64,000 nt of DNA from Balamuthia mandrillaris (taxonomy: Eukaryota; Discosea; Longamoebia; Balamuthiidae), in the NCBI GenBank assembly GCA_031835245.1, contig JAVKOQ010000076.1:1-64000 (forward strand), read 5' to 3'. A program made the translations under genes and the position numbers. The first letter of the stretch is position 1; each line of letters starts with the position of its first letter. Of this stretch, positions 22,641-34,734 are shown one piece after another. The notes beneath the pieces were generated by a model. The model did no database searches and had not been told where the DNA came from. It saw only the letters and a list, made by a program, of their open reading frames with translations.

Positions 22641-23280
22641 AGGCTTTGGATCCAACTCTATTTCGGTGATTACCCGAGTTTGGCTTCAAGGATGCAGCTA
22701 AATCCATTTGCACCTGTTTTACAGCCTCCCCATTAAGTCTTTACTCTTGATAGTGTGCCTTCTTTTCTCACACTAGCACTACTAATTTCTTTGTATTAAA
22801 CTGTAGTCCGTGAGCCATACCATAGTACCACTCTACAATGATACCCACTGCTGCCTCTTCTGCTCCTCTTTTGCACAATGTCCTTGCCATTATATCATGA
22901 TTTTACAAAGGCTGAACAAAAAGATGGAAGAGCAAGGGTGTGGATAAGCAATTGAATTAAGTGTGACAGTTAAAGAAATGTCTGTTGAAGAAAAGCAAGA
23001 ATCTTACTTGCTTTGCTGAGTATTAGCAAGGGTACCAAGTAGCAAGCTTGTATATGTTTACTTCTATACTTTAGCCATCAACAAAATTTCATTGCTTTGC
23101 TTTACTCTCTTAGTGCTTCAGATAGCTCAAAGAAGGAAAAAATGAAAGGAAGTCCACTTATTTCTTGTTATTCTTCTTTCTTTGCACTAGTATCATTGAT
23201 TCCTTTGCATTAAACTCAAGTCCCTGATTAATCACTGCCATCTTCTCTTGGGAGGATTGCTTTAGATTCTAGAAGGTGAA
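22640..23280. mobile_element. decayed LINE fragments
   Basis: The stretch around 22725-22905 repeats, with many substitutions, the text found at 25080-25500 (for example the cctccttaagtcttta and ttctttgcattgaact type segments), which encodes part of a LINE reverse transcriptase on the minus strand. A further piece at 22960-23000 matches the plus-strand piece at 25545-25590, and 23180-23240 repeats the first again. No frame stays open. These are old, rearranged copies of the same LINE family. Confidence 0.65.
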
Positions 23281-23340
23281 TAAGGGAAATGAAAAACAAG
23301 TTGGAAGGCTGATTATAGAAGACTACATAACAACGCTATT

Positions 23341-23935
23341 ATCAAGTGGTAAGAAATGCAATAGTGCACAAGAGATGAAAATACAAGGAAAGTTGTAAAT
23401 GAGTATGGAAATTATAGGCAGCAAGAGCAAGTTGAATGTAAGGAAGTTCTGCATATTATCAATCCTTAGAAGTAATATAAAAGTAAGACAAAGAGAAAAG
23501 AGGAAAAAGTAAAGAAAAAGATAAATATAATACAAAGCTTGTTCAACGAAGGAAAAGGAAAAAGCTTACTCAGGTAGATTGAAACAATCCTGAGTTAATG
23601 CTAGTGAAGCAATAAAGAGGACAAAGTAACTTATATTTATTTAAATCCACCCTCTCAAGTGCAAACATGATGATTATGGATGAAGTTATGAAATAAACAC
23701 AATTAAAATACAACATGAAAAGGGAAAGTATCCTTCTCTTTCTTCTTTCTTCTTTTATCTTTTCCTTACTTTTACATTATTTTTGAACATTGATAAAATG
23801 CAGAAGAACTGACATACTTCCAACTTGCTCTTGCTGCTTATAAACTCCAGACTCATTTACAACTTTGTTTACATTGTTTTATCTCTTGAGCTCCATTGCA
23901 TTTCTTTTCACTTGACAGGAGCTTTTTTGTATAGT
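23341..23935. repeat. imperfect inverted repeat, arms about 170 bp
   Basis: The left arm at about 23341-23510 (aaatgcaata ... cagcaagagcaagttg) recurs as its reverse complement at about 23755-23930 (caacttgctcttgctgctta ... attgcatttctttt). A third copy of the motif lies at 34375-34460 in plus orientation. About 240 bp of AT-rich spacer separate the arms. It looks like a foldback of a repeat that often ends the LINE copies. Confidence 0.65.
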
Positions 23936-24239
23936 CTGACTTGTTCTTCATCTATCATTCATACTCCAGATTCTAAAGCAATCTTCTCAAAAGAAGTGTT
24001 TTGCAGTTTCTTCTTCAGCTTTGTATGCAGGTATAATAAGGCTAATAGAGGAACAACCTAATGAACACCAACTTGATGAGTGTAAGGATAAGACCTTTAA
24101 TAGAATAAAAGAAAAATATAATTATAGTACCTCTATAGGAGAGTAATATTACACAAGGCACTGACTGTCCTTTTTAATCTGCTGTATGGCTCTTTACTTT
24201 TTTTCAATGGGCAATCCACCACAATGAATAGCATTCATC

Positions 24240-25960
24240 AATCATTCTTTCCTTGGGTTGATCATCACTAAGCTTCATTGTTGTCTAACTAAACAGCTTC
24301 CACTTGTTCCTTTTTCTCCTTCAGCTATATACTCTGCCTTTGCTACTTCAGTAAGGCCCTCATCCTCTTGGCATTCTTTTCAATGTCACTTGTCTCTTCA
24401 CATCCCTTACCTTCTTTCTTCTCATCTTCCTCTTCCCTTGCTTATCTCTTCCAATAGCTCAAAGTGGTCATCTTGCCTTTCAGCAAGACGAATAACTGCT
24501 TGCCTTTCCAACTCAGTAAGCCTTGATGGTTGACCAGCCCAATTCTGCTCTACAAACCCCTAGCATACTCATCAGACCATGATTTGGAAAGCTCTGTCAT
24601 GCATATGTTGAGAATTACTCTCAACATATTAGTTCCGTTGCCCCTTTCCTTTCCTTTTCTTCCTGTTGACATCCTTGATGTGGACCAATCGCCTGCTGCC
24701 ACATCGCTAGGCTTCTTCCTTTTATTCCATTGCTTCCTCTTTCTTTTAGTTAGTTAGTTTTGTTTCACAGTTTTGGTTCACTCCACATTTTCCCTCTTGT
24801 TTGTTCCCTTGTTCCCTCTTTGAATAATACGTTTTGGCCCTGTCCATTCATGTTATTCGCCCTTTCTAACACATAGTCCATATAACAAGGTAGACTTGAC
24901 AATACCCTCTGCAGCAATCTGGCCAGTGTGTGCACCAAGGCCTTGAGCAATGGCTTCCCACTGCCTAAGGCTGTAGAGGACTTGCTTGGCCTTGGTAATC
25001 CTCTCCTTGGCATGAGTTGTCCACTCACCACTTTCTTCAAACCACAGTCCCAGGTACTTGGCCTGCTTCACACATTTCACAGCCTCCTCCTTAAGTCTTT
25101 ATCCTTGAAAGCAAGCCTTCTTTCCTTGTACTAGCACCACTGATTTCTTTGCATTGAACTGAAGTCCCAGAGCATTCACTGCCTCCACTGCCACATTTTA
25201 TCTTCTCTGAAGCTCAAAAGGATTACTGGCCACCACTGCTAGTTCATCTGCAAACATTCCTTGCTTTATCTCCTCTTTCCTTCTCCTTTGCCACTCGTAG
25301 CTTCTTACCATCACATCAATATACAGATAGAACAAGAAGGAAGACAAAACTCCTCCTTGCTTAACTCCTCTTTCTACTAGAAATTCCTCAAAAAGCTGCC
25401 TGTTCATATGCATGACACTTGTCATACCTTTGTACCCCTCTGTAATAATGCTTACTGCTGCCCCTTCTGCTCCTCTTTTGCCCCATGTTCTTGCATTGTA
25501 CAAGTGGTAATAAGTGCCAGGACGGATTTAGAAAAGGAAGAGGAATCATGGATCAAGTATGGCAGTTAAAGAAGTGCCTAATGAAGAAAAGCAAATATTT
25601 ATCCACCCTTGCTCTCTTGTTTGTATGTTTAACTGCACCAAGATAGCTCCCTCACACCTTGGTTGCATTGCATAAGAGAGAAATTCCTCTATAGTTTGCT
25701 GGATTCTAGGGATTTCCTGCTTTATGCAGGGGGATAATCTGGACCTGCTTCCTCTCTATGCAAACTCCCAATGGTAGAATCCTTCCTTCCCTATTTTGCT
25801 CAATGTTCCTTGAAAGCTGCCATACTACCATGGTGCTCAATAACTGCTTTGGGCTCCTCTGCTCTATGCCACTATCCTTCACATGTTGCCAATCAGTTTC
25901 TGCATTTCCTTGATATTCTCTTGTCTCTGCTGCTTCATTCAGTCTCATATGTTGGCTCTT
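24240..25960 (-). mobile_element. LINE (non-LTR retrotransposon) fragments with reverse transcriptase
   Basis: Minus-strand coding pieces: at 25198-25503 a palm segment with FLVERGVKQGGVLSSFLFYL and FADELAVVA, where the usual F/Y-A-D-D box has Glu in the second acidic position; at 24853-25080 the post-palm segment AKYLGLWFEESGEWTTHAKE; and at 25706-25770 the N-terminal segment VQIIPLHKAGNP. Between them, 25505-25590 reads on the plus strand (GFRKGRGIMDQVWQLKK), so the copy has been inverted internally or built of nested copies. Stops and frame changes are common and no endonuclease is recognisable. Activity is very unlikely. Confidence 0.75.
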
Positions 25961-25970
25961 TGAGCTGCTT

Positions 25971-26240
25971 GAAACACAGTATAAACAAAAAGGAGATCTC
26001 CTTTTGGAAATTTGAAAAGGCAAAAAATAATTTTTTAAATATTTTTCCAAAATCAAAAATAATTTTTTTTTCAAATTTTATTATTTATAATAAGGAAAAT
26101 CATAAATTATTTTTATAAGAATGGAATAGTATTTTATAAATATTAAAGATAACATTTTTATTATTATTGTTGTTTGAAAATTAGTATTTCAAAAACAGAA
26201 TTTAATTGTCTAATTTTGTTGGAAAACCAACAATTCGCGT
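25971..26240. repeat. AT-rich palindromic border repeat, left side of cassette
   Basis: The sequence gaaacacagtataaacaaaa is followed by the 18-bp perfect palindrome aaaaggagatctcctttt (about 25989-26006) and some 200 bp of nearly pure A+T. A near copy in the same orientation stands at about 35106-35280. Near 26216-26233 a hairpin ttgttgg-aaaa-ccaacaa lies next to another palindrome, gtcaaaattttgac. The palindromes may mark the left end of the mobile cassette. Confidence 0.55.
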
Positions 26241-26529
26241 CAAAATTTTGACTTCCTGTCGACACTTTCCCTGGATACCCCAAATTCTTTCACCCCTTTT
26301 TTATTTTCCCTTTTTCCTTGTGACACACTCAAAGCACACACTTTGGTCCACACCTCTTTTCTTGTGAATAAACCCAGAGTCGCTTACATGCTGTCCCTTT
26401 TTTGATCCGCAAGGTTTATCCCCCATCAACAATTTGTCTTTTCCTTTATCTTTTTTTGATTTGGTTGATTGAAAAGATGTGTTGCTATCAGAATCTGAAA
26501 AATCCTCATCACTATTATTATTGTTCTTT

Positions 26530-29500
26530 TTACTTTCTGTATTTTCTTTCTTTTTCTTTGTTTTCTCTTTCTTCTTCTTCTTCTTCTTCTTTTTCTTCTT
26601 TTTCTTCTTTTTCTACTTCTTTACTTTTATCTTTTTCATTTTGTTGTGCTTTTGATTTTTTTTGGTTTTTGGGAGTAAGCTTTGGAAATTCCTCATCTTC
26701 CTCTTCAGATTGATTACTATCTTTTGGAACTTCATCATCTTCATCATCTGCTTTTTTTGGTACTAAATCATCTTTCAGAACTTTTTGTTTTTTCTTCCAA
26801 GCATTTAAGCCTTTTTGCACCTTGTTTCTATCTAACACAGTGGTTGCTAATAATTTTGCATGCTCTGCTATTTTGTAGCCCCAGAACCAGGAAACAAGGC
26901 CAAAAAATGACGCACTGCTAACATTTATAAATGTTTTAGTGCATTACCAAAAGAAACAAGAAAAGGAAAAACAAATGGATGAACTTACTTTCCAAACAAA
27001 CTGCAGGCAAACAACCTGTTGTGGGATTAAAGGCCAACACCACATCTTTAGGCTCTGTGAATGTGTTCAGCAAATAACGATACACATTTAAAGGAGGAAC
27101 AGGAGAAGAAGAGAGATTCGCCTGATCAGCCACTTGTCCTTCCTGAGCTTGAGGTCCCTTGATTGAAATCACCACTGAAGTTGGTTGCCATGTCTCCAAG
27201 GCCAACAGAGAAGAAGTAATCGAACTAGAATCATCTTGCAACTGTGTTTGACCTTTGTTCCACACTGCCACAAAGATGCCATTCTCACACCATTGTTGTT
27301 TGTTGTTATGATTGGAATGGTGAGGTTTGTACCAAAAAACAAGAACTGTTTCTAACTTCAAGTTAATCAAAAGCTGATGTAGCTTTTGTTTATAGGCATT
27401 GATTTGATTCATGGCCAAGTGCAAGTGATTAAAACAGGTAGTTATCAACAAAACCCTTTCCACATGATGGTCTGGGAAGAATGAGAGAAAATTAGACAGA
27501 CAGCAATCTGAGTTCTTTGGAAAAAATAACCCAAAAAAGACTTACTTTGGCAGTGTACTCCCAAGGAATCAAGCATCAAGGGAGCATGTGTTGGTAAATT
27601 ATCATAAATGATCACTTTGAACTTGGTAGAAGGGGAATGAGAAGCAAGCACGTCCTTTCCCCATTTGTTGAGTTGGTGGGCCAATTGTTTGGAGAGTTGA
27701 GGAGGAGTGTTGAGTTTGGGTCTGCCACGATGATGATTTTTTGCTTTTTTGGCCTGGTGTTTGGAAGAGGTCTTTGGTTGTTGTTTTTTGCTTTTTCTTT
27801 TTTTTTCCTTTCAATATCATGAAATGGTTTTGGTGAAGGAGGTGGAGAGGGTTGAGGTGTAGTGGTGTTTGAGTGGAATGGAGGAGAAGCTGGTTCATCA
27901 GAGGGTATGTGTTGCTAGCAGCAATGAATGAATAAATGAATGAAAGATAGCAAAAGGAAATGTTAGCTAAACTTCAATGCCATAGAAACCAATGCACTTT
28001 AGAAAAGGCATACTTGAATTGTGTGGTGAAAAGCAGTATTTCCAGATAAGCCTTGTTTCTCAAAGAACTCTTCATCATACTCGCCACTGTTCACCTGATC
28101 TTGGACTTCCTCCAAGTGGGCTAAAGGAATCTCTTTTTCAGTATGATACAATTCCAGTTCTTCATGCATAGCTTTTCGACCAATGTGTTTCCACATCTGC
28201 ATGTATGCACATTTCATGAGGAAAAGTAGTAGTGACAAGATAGAAAAAGAAAAGATTACAATGCGGCTTACCAATCTTTTGAAGTTGGTACAGAACATTC
28301 TTCCTTGGGATTCTCGAGGTGCCTTGCCCATATCTCTTTCAAGGCTGCCAACAAGGTTTCATCTGATAAGGAGCTTGGCATTTTCTCTCTCAAGTGGTAA
28401 AGAGTAAACACCCAGCCTCCCTTCTCTTTGTCCTTCTCCTGAATATAACTCCAAGACTCTGGGAATTTCTGCATTTTGTTTGCCACTGTTTTCAAACATC
28501 AAACACGATCAAAGGTGAGAGCACTATGGGCATCTTGGGAGGAAGTTTGCAAATTCTAAAATACAAAACCCACCTATCACAAAAGAGAGAAAATGAGCAA
28601 TCATTTCAGAAAGCTTGCCTGCAACCAAAGAAGGCCTACCAGATAATGGAACAGCTCCTCTGGTGTTTTCGTGAGATGATTATACACAAAACAGACCATA
28701 TCCAATTCTGTCTCTTGATTGACTCCTTTGGACAACACCAGGTTGTCCCAAGCAGACAACTTCCAAGAAATATGAGTAAGTCACCTTGTTAGAAAACAGA
28801 AAAAGCAACAGAAAACTCCAAGGTATTGTACCTTGTTCAAGACAGCCACACTTGGAAGTTGTTTGCCATCAAATGGCAGCACTTTGGCCCTCCAAGTTAA
28901 CTCCTTCAGCTTTGGGGAGTTTTCAGTACAATACATGGGCTGCTGCACATCGATGGTTACCTCCAAGACATACATATTCTTGTTGATTGCTTTCTGGATG
29001 CACCCACAAAGCTGAGGGCAGTTCCATCAATAATAAAGAAGAGTGTTCATCAAAAGACAAAATGCTGCCTGAGTTGAATGTGGCCAGCAGCTTGTTCAAC
29101 CCCTCCAGTTTTAGAGGTTGATGCCAACCTGATAAAACAAATGAAGTCAATGACAGTACAAAGTTAAAAGAAGGCATGAAAAACTGTGGAGGGTGTCCAC
29201 TGTGCAGCCAATGCCCTTCAACTAGTCAACAAGAGAGAAAAAGGCCAGAGGCATGAGCTGCGCTGTACAGCGCAGCCTATAACCTTTTCTTGCCAGCCAA
29301 ACAAGAAATTTAGGCAGCAGTTGTGATCTGCGCCATATGATGCAATCATCGCCCGAACTATAAAAGGAAAGTGTTGATCTGAAGGCTGATCTGCGCCCTC
29401 CGCTGCAGCCAACACCCTCCCTTCAAAAATACCAGAGGATTTGAAGGGCTGAGCTGTGTCATATGGCGCAATTAATGATTTCCCTTTTAAAGTAATGGAG

Positions 29501-30157
29501 GATTTGAAGGGCTGAGCTCTCCAGCGTAGCAAATGAGCTGAAGGGCTGATCTGCGCTGTATGCTGCAGCCAACACCATCCCTTCAAATAATAATTTGGGT
29601 GAGAGAAGAGAAAGGGCAAAAGTAGGATGAAGCTGGACTGGCCCTTCTCCCTTGAGGAAGAAAGAAGCAAGGCGAATAGTGGCCGTTCAGCCATTAACTA
29701 TAACACCAAAATAAAAGCACAAACCTTTCATAGTAATAGCTTTCAACGGAACCAAACGAGTTCCCTCCTGAAGCCAAGTTTGACAAAGTTCTGCCACCTT
29801 TTTGGTTTCCTTATCTGCACTATCCGGTGCACAAAATAGATGCACAGCTTCCAAGTCACTCTCACACAAAATCCAATCATTTTTTGTTGGAGCACTACAA
29901 TAAAAACCTCAATTGCTCACCAGAAAAACCAAAATGGAGAGCAAGTTGTTTTACCTATTGGACAGGGAGGAAGATGAGCCTTCATCTGTTTCCAAGAGGT
30001 CCGATGGTTGGTTGGAAGAAGGGTTCAACATAGGAGTTTGGAGCATTTGCAATTTGTGTGACAAGACAGATTTGGTGTCCTTGGTGGTCCATTGTCCACA
30101 GAGGTCCTCAATCCTTTGCCGCAGTTCTTTCACTGTCAATCTCTTGTTGTTCGACAT
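26530..30157 (-). CDS. cassette gene A: SAP-like, AT-hook and DNA-methylase-like protein
   Basis: A multi-exon gene starts at the ATG 30157-30155 with a SAP-like helix pair (LTVKELRQRIEDLCGQW). Later coding segments include APTKNDWILCESDLEAVHLF (about 29690-29880), a block near 28930-29130 (GWHQPLKLEGLNKLLATFNS), FPESWSYIQEKDKEKGGWVF near 28400, and a Lys-rich segment with AT-hook HHRGRPKLN near 27730. The block at 26985-27470 resembles the C-terminal half of beta-class DNA amino-methylases: FTEPKDVVLAFNPTTG stands where VLDPFxGxG is expected, so the SAM loop is altered. An acidic and lysine-rich tail ends near 26530. Some splice joints do not resolve cleanly by eye, so the copy may be decayed. 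It is divergent from the transposase-like gene; a DNA-binding accessory role is inferred. Confidence 0.5.
29240..29610. repeat. palindromic repeats inside cassette gene A intron
   Basis: This stretch, between coding segments of gene A, has a perfect 18-bp palindrome ctgcgctgtacagcgcag at 29258-29275 and a degenerate copy at 29551-29568. Repeated phrases such as gatttgaagggctgagct occur at about 29438 and 29501. Related palindromes lie at 30387-30782 and 34888-34905. Confidence 0.75.
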
Positions 30158-30359
30158 AATCACAACAGCAAAAATAAAAAACAAGGAATATGTGTGAACG
30201 GTGTGAATGGTTGTGCACTTTTGTGACAAAATAAAATTTTGAGAGTTTGTTTTGCTTTTAGCTTTCTTTTTCTTCTTTCAAATTTCGTTTGATTGGTAGT
30301 CAAATCGTTGTGGTTTGCTGCAGACTTTGTGGAGGGCAACCAATGACCCTTTTCTGCTC

Positions 30360-30790
30360 TCTTTTCTTTTGTATAGCTGGCATCAGCTGCGCTGTACAGT
30401 GCAGATTAGCCCTTTTGTATGACAGGCATGGGCTGCGCTGTACGGCGCAGATCAGCCTTTTTCCACAATTTTTTCTTTTGTATGGCAGGCATGGGCTGTG
30501 CTGTGTATTATACGGTGCAGATCAGCCCTTTTCTGCTCTTTTTTCTTTTGTATGGCTGGCATTGGCTACGCTGTGCAGCACAGATCAGCCCTCTTCAGCT
30601 TTGTCTACTATTGTATGGAAGGCATTGGCTATTCTTCCTATCCAATGAAAAGCAAATTTTTTCAAATTTTTCTAGCAAGCAAGAGTGTTGAGTGCATCAT
30701 ACAATGCAAAAGCGCCCTTTCCTTTCAACAAAGAATTTAGCAACCTTCATTGTGAAGGGCAGATCTTGTGCCGTACAGCACAGCCAATAC
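30360..30790. repeat. tandem palindromic repeats in the divergent intergenic region
   Basis: Four diverged units of about 55-70 bp run in tandem, each with a palindrome of the ctgcgctgtacggcgcag type (30387-30404, 30433-30450, about 30495-30520, 30566-30583) followed by atcagccctttt and ttcttttgtatggcaggc. A fifth palindrome lies at 30765-30782. They sit between the two divergent cassette genes, where promoter elements or transposase binding sites would be expected. Confidence 0.75.
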
Positions 30791-31059
30791 CCTCTTATAT
30801 CCTTTTGATTATTTATCTATTCTGCTGCCATTATTTTTCTTGTAAAGTGTTTAGCTTTTATTGATTCTTCTGGTTGACTTATGAGGTTTCTTTAGATAAG
30901 ACATCATTGCAGTAGAAAAAGAGCACCATGGCCTTCCAACCACCATCCAAACTGAAAAGCACTGCACATCGGTTTTTTTAAGAGCAACATATCCGGACTT
31001 CAAACAGTTACTGCTGTCAACAATACTGTCTTACCAGCATTCCATCAGAGGATCGAGAG

Positions 31060-33079
31060 ATGCGCACCTATTATTGGACACTGGACTCAGAACAAGCCAG
31101 AACCAAATTTCTTGTGGATTGCTTGCTTCTTTCTTATGGCCCTTATCAAGAGACCAGAGCTGTCAGCCCTCCAAGCAACGATTGCTTTTGGCTGGTCATC
31201 TGGTTTGTTACAAAGCAATCCAATTATGGCTGGCCCTTTCCAATAAGAAGTTTTATGCCTGCATGGACTTGTGGAAAACAGGAGCCACTTTACCTCTTCA
31301 TCACAATCGTGGCCTGGTTTGGCACTTCACCACCTATATGCAAACCAAAGCCTGGCTCACAGTGTACTTTGCCAATATGGGAGAATCCTTGCCAAACTCT
31401 GAAGTCATTCAGATTCCAATGATATTGAATCAAAAAGCCTTGTATCAAGAAATGGTATTAAGCCTGGGACATGACCAAAGCATCAGTTATGCATGCTTTT
31501 TGCAAATGTTGCATGAAGATTTCTTTTATGTCATTTTTCCAAGGTAAGCTTTGTTTTTTGAGAGAGTTTGTCAAAAGAAAGGAATGATTCATTGTTTTTA
31601 TTCTAATAACCTGTTAATGGATAATTGTTATTGCTTTATGTATTAGCAAACCAGATTAGGAAAATGTGATCAATGTGCTCAGCTTCTAGTTCGTTTTAAA
31701 CAATGCAAGAGTGTGGAGGCATTGCAAGGTTTACAAAAGGAACGAAGTGATCATTTGCACTTTGTTCGTTTACACAAAGAGAAGTATTACAAGCATCGTG
31801 CTAAAGCCAAAGCCTCTCCTTTCAAATACATTTCCATCATTATGGATTATACAGAGGCCATTCCTCTTCCCCATCATCATACTCCCCCAAAAGGCTGGAT
31901 CATCAAAAAGTTTATTGGTGTTTCTTGTTTCGGACTGATAGATCATGAGCATCATCATCGTTATCTGTGTTATCATTTTGATCAGTGGTCACGTGATGCC
32001 AATTTAGAAATCAGGCATTAATTTTACTTTCTCATACAAACATTACAACAACCCATTCAAGCCCATCCCAACCAAACCCTCTACCTTCAAGCTGACAACT
32101 GCTACAAAGAAAACAAAAACTAGTATTTATTGGCCTTTTTATGTTGGTTGGTGCATCTCAAGATGTTTTCCAAGATCTAACTTTGCTTTTTGCCACCTGG
32201 ACATACTTATGAAGATGTGAATCAAATGTTTTCCACCTTTTGTAAAGCATTACTCAAATTTGATATTGAAACCTTGGAGCAATTCTTTTCATTCATTAAC
32301 TCTTCTTATTTAACGGATGAAACTCGTCCAGAATGACATCCTTTGGAATGGATCTGGGATTTCAAAGGTTGGTTGCATCCTTTCATGGTAAATCTTGAAA
32401 ATAATTCCCAACTTCTATTTTTCAAATTATTATTTATCCCACTCCTACAATGACCTGCCCTCCAACATAGCCCATTTTATAAGTGAAATCCAACATTCAT
32501 GCTCCTTGGAGCAAACCGATTTCATTGGTAAAAGGATTTCCAAATCTATCTTGATATTCCACTCATATTCCTCATTTGATACCCAAATCTTGTGTAGAAG
32601 AAGAATGCATTCAAGGTACTCAATCTACTTTTTCCACTAGTACACTATGTATGTACAATGCTTACTTTTTATGTATAGGTTGGTGTTGCTTTCAGAGCAA
32701 ATAAACTTCTTATTACTACTACTACTACATTTTCCACTATTTTGCTTTCTTCCAAACTTCGCTTACAAGCATTGATTTATAATTTACAACACCCTTCATT
32801 CCCTTTGGATAATCCTTTTTTTACTTTGTTTCAACCTATGACTGCTTTAAATCGACAACATACTCCTTCATTCTCTGCATCCACTTCTTTGACTTCAGCT
32901 GCTTCCTCCTCTTCAATCAAATTTTCATCTCAAGTTATAACATCTGGTTGTGCTACTTGCATACCTTTCCATATTTTATCTAATCACATTTATGCTATTT
33001 GTCCAAAAGATGGTTCTTCAAAGGACTTTTGGCTTGCATTTGTTCATTCCACAACACCTCGTAAAGCTACTGTATTATA
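31060..33079 (+). CDS. cassette gene B: RNase-H-fold transposase-like protein
   Basis: Coding segments on the plus strand: MRTYYWTLDSEQARTKFLVD at 31060, an exon ending FFYVIFPR at about 31547, then from about 31648 QTRLGKCDQCAQLLVRFKQC, with a CxxC pair, and HLHFVRLHKEKYYKHR. The catalytic-looking core reads KYISIIMDYTEAIPLPHHHT (first Asp), LYLQADNCYKENKN near 32085 (second Asp), and PPGHTYEDVNQMFSTFCKAL near 32190 (candidate Glu). This D...DNc.eNKN...GHT.eD order is that of a transposase-like family (DUF7869-like) abundant in protist, algal and coral genomes. The C-terminal part (about 32650-33079) has KDGSSKDFWLAFVH. Stops occur between segments, so the copy is probably decayed. Start and exon edges are uncertain. 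Confidence 0.55.
32641..32735 (+). repeat. about 95-bp segment duplicated at 34591-34692
   Basis: The text tacactatgtatgtacaatg ... tatgtataggttg, with a following ataaacttcttat and repeated tac triplets, occurs here and again at 34591-34692 in the same orientation with few changes. Here it overlaps an intron/exon edge of the transposase-like gene. The second copy lies just beyond the plus-strand LINE fragment. Confidence 0.75.
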
Positions 33080-33413
33080 GTATACAAAACGAGGTCAACG
33101 CTATTTTTTACAAAAGGAAACTCAAAACATCATTGCAATTGTTGTTGTCATTGTTGTTGCCATTGCACTTGTTTATTTTGTCTACTATCTTTTTTATCTT
33201 CTCTTTTCTTGTTCTTCTTTTGTTGAAACAGGAACAAGTAACACACACAATGGCACACATACTTTGTTCAATTGTATTAGCAGTGTTTCTCACAAGTGTG
33301 GTAAGCTCGCTGAGGCAGGCATACTGTCCCTTTTCTAAGATAGTTGTGACAAGTGGCAAGTGTGGACTGATTATTGGCCAATGGTAATCGAGTTGAAGGA
33401 TTCATTTTAGAAG

Positions 33414-34370
33414 AATTGTGATAGGGTTTGGATGGAACAATGGAAGTGGAAGTCCTACTTAGAGGAAAATCACACAAGGAGATGGGGGGAGTACAAACAC
33501 AGGTTCAAGCTTTTCTTCAAAGAAGAGGAATGGAAGGCCATAGTGAGGAAAGGAAGCCATGGTGAACAGCAGATTTAACATCCTTGAACAAGCAGGTGGT
33601 GAAAGCCTATGCTCAGTGGCTGAGAGAAGGAAAGAATGATGGGAAGGCCAGAAAGGAGTTTGTAGAACTTAGTGAAGTTGTACAAAGCCAACAAATGGGA
33701 CTGGATGAAGGAAAGGAAACAAGAGAACTTTAAGGAAATGCAGAAATGGATTGGTAACATGTAGAGAATAGTGGCAAAGTGTAGAGCAGAGCCCAGGCAG
33801 TTATAGAGCACCATGGTAGTATGGCAGCTTTCAAGGAACATTGAGCAAAGCAAGGAAGGAAGGATTCTTCCATTGGGAGTTTGCATGGAGAGGAAACAGG
33901 TCCAGAAGGACCGTCTTGGTCTGGCAGCAACTGGCTTAAGAAGAAGAGCTTTAATCTTGCATAGAGGAAAAGAAGGAGGGTGAGCAAAGCAGCTTGAGTG
34001 GACAATATTGATGGGAAAATGATGAAGTATGGAGGTAAACATGTGCAAGATGCTACTTGAACACTGATCAAGGCCTTTGAGAACCAAGGTGTATTCCCTA
34101 AGGAGTGAAAATAGGGGGTGATTATCCCCTTGCATTAGGCAAGATATCCCCAGAATTCAGCAAACTATAGAGGAATTTCTCTTCTATGCAATGCAACCAA
34201 GGTGTTTATGGGAGCTATCTTGGTGTAGTTGAACATACAAGCAAGAGAGCAAGGGTAGATAATGCATTGCCAGAATGGATTTAGAAAAGGAAAAGGAGTC
34301 ATGGATCAAAGGTGGTAATTAAAGAAATACCTAATGAAAAGAAGTAAAGAACTTACTTATATTGCAGAGA
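33414..34370 (+). mobile_element. decayed LINE fragment, plus orientation
   Basis: The stretch matches the LINE pieces at 25505-25960 in inverted order. For example, attgggagtttgcatggaga at about 33873 is the near reverse complement of 25755-25775, and 34275-34350 repeats the GFRKGRGIMDQVWQLKK-coding piece. Many stops are present. It bounds the right side of the cassette, while the opposite-orientation copy bounds the left. Confidence 0.7.
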
Positions 34371-34590
34371 TTATGGGCAGCAAGAGCAAGTTGGAAGTAT
34401 GGAAGTTTTTCTGCATTTTATCAATCTTTGAAAGTAATGCAATAATAAGGAAAAGATAAAAAAGAAAAGGAGAAAGCAAAGGATAGCTAGATGATATAAA
34501 GTTAGTCTAAAGCTCATTCAACACCTTTCACTTGTGAACTAACATAACAATTGGGAAGGCATTGAGGATGAGGGAGTAAGAGAAGTAAGA

Positions 34591-34692
34591 GTACACTATG
34601 TATGTACAATGCTTACTTTTTATGTATAGGTTGATATTGCTCTCAATAGTCATCAGAAGTTTTTATAAACTTCTTATGACTACTACTACTAC
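34591..34692 (+). repeat. second copy of the duplicated about 100-bp segment
   Basis: Partner of 32641-32735, ending in ttatgactactactactac. The pair may be a remnant of terminal duplication or of a local copying event. Confidence 0.7.
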
Positions 34693-34734
34693 AATTGTGG
34701 CCTTATATATTATCACAAGTTATCTAACTTGTAT

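Noticed and set aside
23700-24200. Protein-coding frames in the AT-rich block such as 23825-24061
   Set aside because: They lie in repeat arms and lack domain or splice support.
29240-30790. CRISPR-like array in the palindromic repeats
   Set aside because: Units are diverged, spacers are not unique unit-length sequences, no cas genes are present, and the genome is eukaryotic.
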